Assembly: GCA_963971285.1 (NCBI GenBank)
Contig: OZ020256.1
Location: 4,156,501-4,220,500 of the forward strand
Direction of reading: 5' to 3'
DNA length: 64,000 bases
Source: Astropecten irregularis
Lineage: Eukaryota > Echinodermata > Asteroidea > Paxillosida > Astropectinidae
The notes under the pieces are model-generated. The model made no database searches. It was not told where the DNA came from and was given only the letters and a program-made list of their open reading frames with translations. Every line of letters starts with the position of its first letter. Position 1 is the first letter of the stretch. Both the position numbers and the translations under genes were made by a program. This document shows, in pieces, positions 39,801 through 51,800 of this stretch.

Positions 39801-42800
39801 TGCTACTAGCAACACAACATTGCGTGACTTTGATCACCTTTTTTCTTATCTGTTTACTACCACGTTGAACAACCCTTTCATCTGCGTATTTGTTGATTAA
39901 AGTTTTGGCTCCATTTCCGGTTCGTAAAAAACAAACCTCAGGTGGTCGTTTCCAATAAAACTCTTTCTCTTTCCCTATGTGTCGTCAGTTTTGTCCCAGT
40001 GCACCATATCCGGAGACCGCCACTACAAGACCTTTGACGGACGAAGGTACAGGTTCAGTGGAGTGTGCCAGTACATTCTGCTTCACAACTGCTTTGACTC
40101 TGAAAATGCCAAGTTCACCGTGCTCCAGACCACCAGGATGTCCGAATCAAATCCCGGGGTCACCGAAACGCACAAGATTGCTATATTTGTGGAAGGTGTA
40201 GACGGATACGTAAGTAGCAGTTTATTTATTGTCTATGTCTGGTTATGAAACCAAGGATTCCTCAAAAGTGCCCTAGGCGCCCCTGTAGCTCGAAAGCCTG
40301 ATGAAACCTTTTTATGGAAAGAAGATGAGAAGAAGATACAGTTTTAGAGGTGGGAGGAAAACCCCAGAGTAATATTCTGGGTAAAACCCAGAGTATCAGG
40401 ACAGAAAACCCAATCCACTTGTGAAACGAGCCGGACTCGAACCCGGGCCGCTAGAGGTGAAAGGCGAGGAAAGAACCGATACGCCAACCCCCACCCTTCT
40501 CATCTTGCCTGATGTTTAAGACAAGAATTGAAACCAACTGTTTTTAGGGGGAAAAACTTTGGAAATTTGAGAATAAATGAATGAACTTTATCCCGATTGA
40601 GTGATAATTTTTCATACAAATTAATTTTGCGATTGCTGATTCTTGACTTGAAACAGATTTTACAGTTAGAGGGGAATAGATGAAATAGACCCAATGTTTT
40701 GAAGCTTTACGGCAGCAAAACTCATCTGTGTCTTTTCTAGCAATTTTGAGGAACGTTTTTGTCAACCTCTCTCTCTCTTTCATAGTACCTGGAGATATTC
40801 CGAGGCAATAAACTGTACATCAACTCAGTTCGTCAATTCCTTCCCGTCATCTACCCGTGGTCAGAAATACATCACGCTGGATCATGGATTGTGAGTTTAT
40901 ATATGGATATATTTGATTATCTATCTAATTGCCAATCAAATTGACCTAATCAATCCAATTGCTGACCAATTTTTGTCTTAAAGGTAATATCATACTTTGG
41001 TTTTTGTCAAAGAAATACAGATTCGTGGGCAAAAATATCAAGGAAGATACAGTAAAAGTAATCTGTGAAAATTTCAGTCCCATACGTTGCCCACTTTTTG
41101 AGAAAACAGCGAAAAACGGCCACAGTATTTCTTAAGTGTTTTCTCTTTTATTTTTGATCTTTTAAAAGATCAAAAAGATTTTCGGTCGTTGTTTTACTAA
41201 TTTCTGAATACATACACCATTTCGGGCGGATCTGTGAACATTTCTGTTTTGGTCTCTCACCAAAGTATGATACTACCTTTAATAAAGACAGGTTTAACAA
41301 CCAAATTTCCACGTGTTGCATATCACTCGTGATTGTTCTTTGGCTGTTGTTCGCTGACGATGAATATCAAATCAAATTTTTAATGGTGGTTTGTTTTTAT
41401 AGAGCAAGATATTTTGTGCTAAGCAATTTTTTTTTGTGCTTAGCAGCTCCATGAAATTGGCACCTGATCTTGTGCTAAGCAATTTTGTGTGCTTAGCAGC
41501 TCCATGAAATTGGCCCCTGACCTTTTCTCAGATAGCATCCTCGTTCAATGCATTTTTGTTGGTGCTTTGTTGCCTTTGAGGTAGCCGCAAGGCTCAATCA
41601 TTTTTTTTTTTACTATGAAAGTACTGGTATTGCATTCCTCAGGTCGGAGGTTAGAATCCCACTCCAGTCAGTCTTCTCTGTTCACCTTTCAATGACAATA
41701 TGTACGGCTCTCTTTATTGACTCAAGGTGCTGAGGGATCACAGGAGGGGACTCGTATTGAGGTACGACGGAGAAGAGAGCGTGGAAATATTCCTGCGCGG
41801 CAAACACGGCAAAACCTGTGGGCTCTGCGGAGTCCTGGACAACGATCAGTCCAATGACTTCCTGCAGCAGTTCACTGGTGCAATTGTAAGCATTTCATTT
41901 CATTTTGTGTCACTAAAGATTCCATGGGAAATTTTCAAAATTTGATGACATAAGTGCCATCCACGTCGGTGAAGGGCAAGCCTCACACCAAAATCATTTA
42001 ATATTCATGATTTACTGCTGTACCCGCTGCGATATTGGATTCGATTTACCCTGCAGACCCCAGCTAGCTCGGTGGCCTAGCAGGTAAGGCATCTGCACTA
42101 GTAAGCAGGAGGTCGTGGTTCGAATCCCACCTGAGCCAGCATGTGACTTACAGAGTATACAGTGCTCGTCCACGTTGGTGGAGGGCAAGCCTCATTTGCA
42201 TATTATAAGTGCCAGATGTTAAGACAAATTTCCTTTTCAGCATTTCCTTTTTTTATAGCCCATTTGGAAAATACTGAGCTAAAATATATAATGTCAGGCT
42301 CTTTTAAAGGTACCAGTATAAAACATGCTTGGTAATGGTCACAGAACATCACTCATGCTTTGTTCAATCCAGCATGTACATGAAGTACATAAACCTGTGA
42401 AAATTTCAGCTCAATCGAACATCTGAGTCACAAGAAAAACCAACTCGTTTTTTCTTATAAAACAAAGAATGGTTTTGATCTTATACCCGAAAATCAAAAC
42501 TGTTTTCTGTCTTTGTTTTACTAATTTTGATAAAAAACACCATTTCAGGTAAAACAAAATTAAGAGTATGTTTCTATCAGCACCATCTTTGTGACCTTGA
42601 AAACTATACGTAAATCTGTGAATATGCCTGTTTGGATATGTTGCCAATCCTGTACTGTACCTTCTAACTGTAAAGACTATATATTTTGGGTCATAATTCT
42701 TGTTAACAAGCAGTTTGCAGCGTTTCATTTCTGTAATTTGAACAATAATAGGATCTAGACATGTTTGCTAAAAGTTTAAATAACTGGTTTTTTTTTATTT

Positions 42801-45800
42801 TATTTTTTTTTTGGGGGGGGTGATGTGATGTTAACATTCATTTTAGGGGCCGTCCATAAAGTACGTACGCATGAAGGGGGGGGGGGGTTGTTACCGATGC
42901 GTACGCCATGCGTACAGGGGGGGGAGGGGGGTTAAGGCCAATGCGTACTGTACGCAAACGAAAATTTTGCATAGCATTATCGCACGAAAATAGAGGTAAA
43001 AAACGTGAAAAAAGCACTGGGATTGTTTTGTTTTTTCCTTTTTTTTCTTATTCAACATGATAAAAAATAGTAAAATCCATCTGTAAATGTATAAAAACCT
43101 GTTAAACTTTAGTCATTCATTTCAGAATGACGTCCCAATAAAGGTACCGGCCCGGATTACGGTGACATTTTAATGATGCTAAAGCAAGGGACCACGAGAA
43201 GTGAAAAACCTAATGTGGAATGCGTATGCGTACAGGGGGGAGGGGGGTCAAAAAAGTCGGCATTTCGTTCGTACGTACTTTATGGACGGCCCCTTATCAA
43301 CAAAAGAAATCAGGTACAGGGATAAGTGATTCTGAGTTATTGCGTTCAGGTCGGAAGGTTTGTGTCAATCAACTGATCTTCCCCCGACGACCCTTTGTGT
43401 CCTGATGATGACCAGAGCAGGCTAGTCGAAACGTTGAGACCTTACGAGAAGTGCGCACGAAATAGAAGTGCGAAAGTATGAACGATTCTTACATGGTGTT
43501 TTCCGCAAACCGATCCACGTAACAATTGTCACCATGCAAAGCCTCAACTCTTTCTTGACGCCTTTTGTTTTGTTGGAGCAGGCTACAGATGCAGTACAGT
43601 TTGGCAATAGTTGGAAGAATGATCCCACGTGTGCTGGGGGTTCCTCACTTCCGAGTCAATGTGATGGAGATACCAACAAGCATGCGTTGGCCGACAATGC
43701 TTGCAACATCATCCGAGATACCGTCGGTAAGATTCCCTCCTTTTGAGATCTTTCCAACTTTATTTTATTCCAGAAGTGAATCAGTACCAAATTGAGTTCT
43801 TAATGATTACATTTCTTATTGCTTTTTCTATTTCTGATTGCTTTTTGAAAATGTTTAATCACGCTTAATATCAGACACAATTAAGTAATACGGGCATTTC
43901 ACAATAGTGCGCCATCATGAGTTTGCAACGCGTTGGCCAGTTTTGTTGACAAACTGCGCATCTTTTATCATGGTTGTCGACAAAATGAATTCCGCGCATT
44001 GTGATTGGCCAGCGCGTTGCAAACTCATGGTGGCACACTATTGTGAATCGCCCATATTTTGCTGGTAGCTTTTGTGAACTGACCACAAGGTTGTAAAAGT
44101 GGGACACCGCCATAACGAACACCGCTATACCAAATATTTGGCTTTACCGAACATCATCCTTTGGGTCTAAGTTTTTATGTACAATGTATAGGCATGCCGA
44201 ACATTGTTCACTTTAAAGAACGACTACTATAACGAACAATTTCTGTGCCCCCTGCCATGTACTTTACACAGTGTACTTCTTTTTTTGGGGGGGGATCAAT
44301 GTTTTTGTCTGAACATCCATGGGATCGCACACTGTTTTCTCATGAAATGCCTCGGATTGCAAATTTAGTCCTGATGTCGAGCTATTTTCTCACGGGTGCA
44401 TGGAATTTGATGAATTTGCCAGGTTCCCTCAGCGCCTGTCACTCTGTGATTGGCTACGAGCTGTTCTACAACAGGTGCATGTACGACACCTGCAAGGCAT
44501 TGCCAGACACCTCGGCCCGCTGCGCCAACATCCGGGATTACGTCCAGCAGTGCATCAAAGCTGGAGTAGCGATCAGCCCTGGCTGGCGTCAGGAGAAGAA
44601 CTGCTGTAAGTACACATTGCGGAGCAAGTCTCTACCTGCGCTTTAATATAAAGTTAGAAAAGAAATTAACAAAAGATGCTGTACATACAAGATTTAGGAA
44701 AATGACAGGGGCATATTAAAGGTAGTATCATACTTTGGTAAGAAACCAAAACAGAAATGTTCACAGATTTACATATAACTTTCAGGGTATGAAGATGGTG
44801 CTGGTAGAAACCTTTTACAATATTTCTGCCTGAAAGGGTGCATTTATCCAGAAATTAGTAAAAGAATGACCGAAAATCTTTTTGATCTTTTAAAAGATCA
44901 AAAATAAAAGAGAAAGTCTTAAGAAATATTGTGGCCATTTTTCATGATTTTCTCAAAAAGTGGGCACCGTATGGGACTGAAATTTTCACAGATGACTGTG
45001 ACTGTATCTTCCTTGATATTTTTGCCCATGAATCTGTATTTCTTTGACAAAAACCAAAGTATGAAATTACCTTTAAATAAGCAGTTCTTTAGGTTAGATT
45101 TAAAGTCTTCTATTGAATGTATGGACCTCATAGAAGCTGGGAGAGTGTTCCATAAAACAGGAGCAGCGTAAGCAAAGCTACGCTCACCATAAGTCGTCGT
45201 AATGGCTTGTGGTACAACAAACAGGTTTTGCTTACTCGAGCGTAAATTTCTTACAGGTTTATACAGATTAAGTAATTCAATTAAATATGATGGAGCAAGG
45301 TTATGGAAGCATTGATATGCAAGTAACAGTATCTTGAATTTTTTGCGAGAATGGACTGGTATCCAGTGTAAACTCTGCTGGATAGAAGATATAGATTGGT
45401 GTTTACTGCAACGGGAAACTAACCGAGCAGCTGAGTTTTGGATAATTTGCAATCTTTTGTATTTGCCGAACTGGTAACCCTTGGAGAAAACTTATCAATA
45501 GGAAATTTATACCGTACTTCAGTTCAGAAGACTTTAGGTAATTAAGACGTCGTAAATGGTGAAGTTGCTAGCTTTCATACTTAATGTGTATCTCCCATCA
45601 ATTTTTTGTTTTGTTTTTGGCATGATGCCATTGTCCTTGTAGACTTAACGTGCCCAGAGCACTCTCACTACTCATCATGCATCAGCTCCTGCCCCGATTC
45701 CTGCTTGGCCAGAGCACTGTACCAGGACACCAGGAGGTGCTTGGAGTACTGCAACGACGGCTGCGAGTGTGACGAAGGCTACGTCTTGTCCGATGACACT

Positions 45801-48800
45801 TGTATCCGAAAAGAGGAGTGCGGATGTTATGCACTCGGTTTACTTCACGTACGTTGGGGTGTTTGTTTGTTTGTTTAGGTGTTTGTTTGTTTGTTTGTTT
45901 GTTTATTTGTTTTTTGATAATAAAATTGACTCAAAGTTGCATCAGGCATGGTCTATTAAGTGAAGAGGGGTGTTGGATAGAGGGGCTTTAGCGCCCCCAA
46001 AAATCAACACCAAACTGGAATCTATCCTTGCCCAAAATGTCAGTCAAAGAAGCTGGAGAATACTTGATCTGCACTTTTTTTGATAATTGATAATTTATTG
46101 ATAATGCTTACTCTTAAAGTCTGTGAATAAGTGAATAATTTTAAGCCTTTTTTTTTGGCTCAAGTGGAATTATTTTCCCAATCCTGTAAATCATTTATGA
46201 AAACAACAGTGTATTGGCGTTTACGAAACGGAGGCTCAGGCTCCATCTCAGGCTCCGAATACCATTTCGTAAATCCATTCTGAAATAACGGGTATCAAAA
46301 TATAGGCTTCTGGCTGGGGTTTGGAAGTAGATTCTCCGGTTTGAAAAGGAAAACAGAGCTTCAGCTTCAATGAAAAACCACAACCCATATTGTCAGAGCT
46401 GGAGCCTGAGCCAGAGACTGAGCCTGAGCCTGAACCTCCTTTTCGTAAACGCCCTATGTCTTGTTTTCACAATTCAGAATCCCACCGCCTTCCCTGTAAA
46501 CCACGTGCTTATAACCACTGACTGTGAAATGAGTTGCACGTGCGGTGCCGACGGGCAGGTGACGTGCCAGAACATCACCTGCGATGACAATGCAATGTGT
46601 CAGCACAAACAAGGAGAGTTCAAGTGTGTCTGCAATGACGGGCTAGTGGGAGACGGCCTGACCTGCAACGGTGAGCACTGTCCAAGATTATATGTCCTCC
46701 TCCGTTTTTAGCTATAAACAAAGAGTCATTTAGGAATACAGTCGCTAAAGTGGGCATAGATGGCCCTAGCACTCGCCTCTCATCAATGTGGCCCGGGTTC
46801 GAATCCGGCCTGGATCATATGTGAGTAGAGTTGTGCGTTGGTTCTCTCCTAAGCTTCGAGGATTTTTCTCCGGGTTCTCCGGTTCTCCTCCCTCCACGAA
46901 AATCAAACACTTTCGATCTCAGGCTGTGCTCCATCAAATCCTGGTGCAACTAAATTTCCTACGCAACAATAGTTTGATGAAAATTAAACCCGAGAAGTAG
47001 TCAATTATACATTGATCTGATATTGCATTGTGTCATTATTATGATAATTTTCTTTTTACTTTGGGTGAAATGTCTTTTAAAGGTATAGTACACCATTGTC
47101 CAGCATTAACATGAAAAAATAAAATCTTTTTGATCTTTTAAAAGATAAAAAATAAAAGAGAAAAGACTTAAGAAATACTGTGGCCGTTTTTCACTGTTTT
47201 CTCAAAAAGTGGGCATTGTATGGGACTGAAATTTTCACAGATGACTGTTACTGTATCTTTCTTGATTTGTTTGTCCATGAATCTGTATTTCTTTGATAAA
47301 AACCAAAGTATGATACTACCTTTAAGTCTGTAATTCTGAGGAACTGACATTATTTTTTCAGTGAGTCCTTGCGTGTCCAACCCTTGTCAGAATGGTGGCA
47401 CCTGTCACGTTGATGGAGGTGGATCTGCATACTACTGTGTCTGCAGACTGGGATGGGGTGGAACAGTCTGCTCATCAGGTAAACCCACCTGGGTGTCAGT
47501 TAGTTATTTGGGAGGGGATAGGGTGGTTCAAAGGCCTCTCCCATCTGTTCCCTAGGAAGGTGTGCCAGGGCGCCTTATTTCACTAAACGTTTTGCAATCA
47601 TCGCTAGAGCCCATGCAAATCCATTGCGAAACGGATCGCTACTTTTCTTTGCAAATTTCCGTTTAGCGATTGAGTTTGACTCAATAAGCGATGATCGCAA
47701 AACTTGAGTAAAATCGGCCCCAGGGGTCGATTTCACCAAACTCATCGTGACTTTACTATCAATCGTAGGACTTTTGATGCATTGCAGCCCTTCATAGGAT
47801 ACAATGCGTTATCCTTCGTAAGTTGAGTTATGATCGATCGTAGGGCTTCGTGAAATGGATCCCGGTTCATATTTTAGGGTATATTGGCCTCGATGAGAGT
47901 TAGTAGAGAGGGTATAGCATGCTTGTTTGTCTCCACCCTTGGGGTGGGTGTCTAAAGGTTTGGGGATTTGCATTGAGAGGGATGTAGACTGTAGTACAGT
48001 GGAATGCCACTATAACGAACACCGCTATACCAAACATTTGGCTGTACCCAACATCATCCACAACTCCCAATTTTTGTGTATGATACATACCCAATATGGT
48101 TCTTTAATACACTATAATGAACGACCACTATAACAGACAATATCTGTGCTTCCTGCCATGTTCGTCACTGCGGCACTCCACTGTTCTGCTGTGTCTGTTT
48201 CATAGGGTGGGTCGGGATGCAATTTAGTGTATGTATTGATCAGATTCACCACACACCAGTTATAGGAGCGTATAGGCCTATGCAGCCGATATCTTGAATT
48301 GATAAACGTTTGGAGTACAATTTCCTGATCCAGAACAGCAATTTGATGCAAGTTATTGCAGGCGTGCAACTTTTCCTCGGATCAGCTGATTTTCTTGTTT
48401 TTTTCTCATCACACTCATGCCATTGAAATTAGAAAAACACTGCACAAAGTCTTGTAAAGATTGGAATTTCCTTGGCTTTTTGTTATTGGTCGGGTTTTCA
48501 TACCTGTTTTTGATAGTGATCTCATACTTTATGTGTGCATTATACACACAGCGACGTACTTCGCAGTTTCTTATGGGGATCCCCACTACCGGACCTTTGA
48601 CGGTGTATATTACAACTTCATGGGACAATGTTCCTACAAGCTCTTTGAGATGAACTGCCAGCCAGGAGGTCTGACCGTCTTCCAAGTGAATGAGTTGGTG
48701 GGCGGCACATCACAGTACACTATCATGAAGGAGCTGATCATTCAGACACCTGGCAAGGTATGTATACTCAGTGAATACCAATGCTAAAATCAATTCATAT

Positions 48801-51800
48801 TTGACCAATTTTCCAACGTTGTAGAAATCTCTCAAGGACTTTTGTAATACACCGATACAGAAGGCCACGCCCACTATAGCAACGTCCAAGCAACAACACA
48901 CACACGCACGCACACAACGGAGCATGCTTTGCACAAAAGCACCTCTCTCCATTGGTTTTGCAAAAGGCCAAAAATGTACATTTCCTCTCAGCCAGGGTAT
49001 CGAGAGTCAGGATTACAATGAAAATATAAACACCGCTTGAACATGGTTAAGAATAAAACTTGGGTTTGTAAAAAAAATTGACTTGTACATGCGAAACAAA
49101 AATAATCTCAACGAAAAGTGTGTAGTAAAGAATACACAAATTAAAACAATTTGCCGGACAAAATGACGGCAATTTGTCGGATTTTAAATAACGCATTGTG
49201 ATTGGGCAATTTGTCAAGGGGTGTGGCCTACTGGTTCAGTGTATTTTTTATCTTTCTAATTCCAAATTTTTCAACCTACCTATAATGTCACGATGACTAC
49301 CGGTAATATTTCTTTTATGGATGCCTAGGCTGGAACCTCCGGCTTTAGCTCAGGGTCCGACTTCATCTCTGTCATCCATATGCTGAAAATACATGTTGTG
49401 GTTTCATTGAAGCTGAAGCTGAAGCTCTGTTTTCCTTTTCACTCTAGAGAATCTACTTCTGAACCGCGGCCAAAAGCCTCTATTTTGATACCTGTTATTT
49501 TAGAATAGATTCACGAAATGGAGTCGGAGCCGGGAGCCGAGGTTTGGAAAAGGCTTCTAGATCTCCACACTCTCTTAAATTTGTTGACCTCGGTTGGAGA
49601 TTATGATTTGTGCGTTCATCTGTTTTAGTTTTGACTCGTGGATTCTTGCTTTTTTTGTTTTTGATTGCAGAGCATCCTTATGGTACCAAATGGAGGTTTT
49701 ACAATAGATGGTTTACCGCAGACTCTACCATACGATGAAGCCGGAGGCCTCTTCCAGATGCGGAGAGTCGGCAATTGCATTGTGAGCATTTTGCTTTATA
49801 GTAATATACTACCGTAAATCAAAAACAAAACAGAGAAAGAAAATTAGGAACAGGTTAGTAGGATTTGAAGCTTTGCATGGTGGAAGAACGTAACAAAGTG
49901 AGCTTGCGGAGACATCATGTGAAAATCTCTTTTATGTAAGTGTGGTTCTGAAAAGAACCGGTGAGAAAAGTCTCTGACGACAATAAATCAAATGACTTTG
50001 ACGACGGCAATGCTGGCACGGTAAGGTAGCCAAGGCTTGGCACAGTGTAGGTCACAATACAAGTTGAAATCCCTCCATTAACGCATTCAGCATTCTCATT
50101 AGTCAAAACGGCCCGCAAGGAACAGGGTGTTTGTTGCGAAGTGAATCAATTGATTCAATTGGGTCACGGGGTAAAAACCCTGAACAGAATGCAGTAGTGT
50201 TTGGGATGCCTCTTCGTAAAAATTAGAAATGTTGAATGCTAAAAAGGTCAGACATTTTCACAATTGGTCTCCGATTTTTAGTACCCGAGCCATTTCACTG
50301 AATTCAACCTAATAGCGCTCCGCACTAATGACGTCACAAAATCCCCGGATGTCAGACAAACATTGTCTCACCGGTAGTGTATGCATGCGTGCACGCACAC
50401 ACGTTTGCATGGTTGCAATGTTGTCTGAGATTCGGTGCTATTTTTAGCGCAAGTGCCGAGCGCTTTTGGCAGCCAAGATGGACTTATTTTCTGTTACGAC
50501 TCCATTTGCACTCGGCACTCACACTTTGTCTGATCCAATATGTACATGAAATAATAAACCTGTGAAAATTTGAGCTCAATCGGACATCTGAGTCACGAGA
50601 AAATAGCGAAAAATCTGACTAAATTTTCTTATAAAACATAAAGAATTGTCGGATCTCTGCACAAGATCAAAATTAACTGTTTTCGGTCTTTTCGGTTTCT
50701 GGATAATTTCTGGATAAATCAAACACTTCAGGTGGAAATATTTCAACAGTATGTTTGCACTAGCACCATCTTCATACCCTGAAAGTTATACGTAAATCTG
50801 TAAACATGTCTGTTTGGGTATGTTACCAATCCTGTACTGTACCTAAAGTGAACATGTACACAGTATATAAAGGCAGTATAGTTGTCCAGATTGTTGTGTG
50901 CTATGCTTGCTCCTTGGGGACATAACTTCAGTTGATCTGACGCAAGAATTTTGACTTCTCCTCCGGCAGATTGTGAGAGTAAACCCAGGCGTGGAAATCA
51001 AATGGGACGGTGGCTACAATGTGGACATCACACTGGACAGAATCCCCCCCATTACAGTCTGTGGTTTGTTTGGCGACGCTGACGGCAACTCAAATGACTT
51101 TGATGACGGCAACCCTCTCACGGTAAGGTAGCCAAGGCTTGGCACAGTGGAGGTCACAATTCAAGTTGAAATCCCTCCATAAACACATTCAGCATTTTCC
51201 TCATCAGTCAGAACGGCTTGTGGGAAGAATTCCACTGACGACCATCACTTATGGCAGGCGCGGTTCTAGAGCCAATATTTTGGGGGGCTAGAAGCCCGAG
51301 AGCCATTATTGTTGTGGGCTAGAAGACCCAATATTTTGTGGGCTAGAAGACCCAATATTTTGTGGGCTAGAAAACCCAATATTTTGTGGGCTAGAAGACC
51401 CAATATTTTGTGGGCTAGAAGACCCAATATTTTGTGGGCTAGAAGACCCAATATTTTGTGGGATAGAAGACCCAATATTTTGTGGGCTAGAAGACCCAAT
51501 ATTTTGGGGGGCTAGAAGACCCAATATTTTGAGAGGGCTAGAAGACCCAATATTTTGGGGGGCTAGACGACCCAATATTTTGGGGGGCTAGAAGACCCAA
51601 TAATTTGAGAGGGCTAGAAGACCCAATATTTTGTGGGCTAGACGACCCAAGATTTTGAGAGGGCTAGAAGACCCAATATTTTGGGGGGCTAGACGACCCA
51701 ATATTTTTTGGGGGGTTAGAAGATCCAATATGTTTTGGGGGGTTAGAAGACCCAAAATTTTGGGGGCTACAAGACCCAATATTTTGGGGGGCTAGAAGAC

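Noticed and set aside
39483-39815. 110-codon minus-strand ORF in intron 45
   Set aside because: No recognisable domain, no splice partners and no codon pattern; treated as chance.
42062-42150. Possible functional tRNA gene
   Set aside because: A- and B-box-like motifs are present, but the acceptor stem does not close fully and a reversed relative exists at 33190-33290; more likely a SINE head.
44919-45452. Intact LINE ORF on the minus strand
   Set aside because: It has real reverse-transcriptase C-terminal similarity, but the 3' part reads into an unrelated MITE and the upstream catalytic region is absent; annotated as a fragment.
51266-51575. Repetitive ORFs on both strands (HKILGLLA- and PQNIGSSS-type repeats)
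   Set aside because: They are translations of the 24-bp tandem array, open only because the unit lacks stops; no start context or conservation signal.
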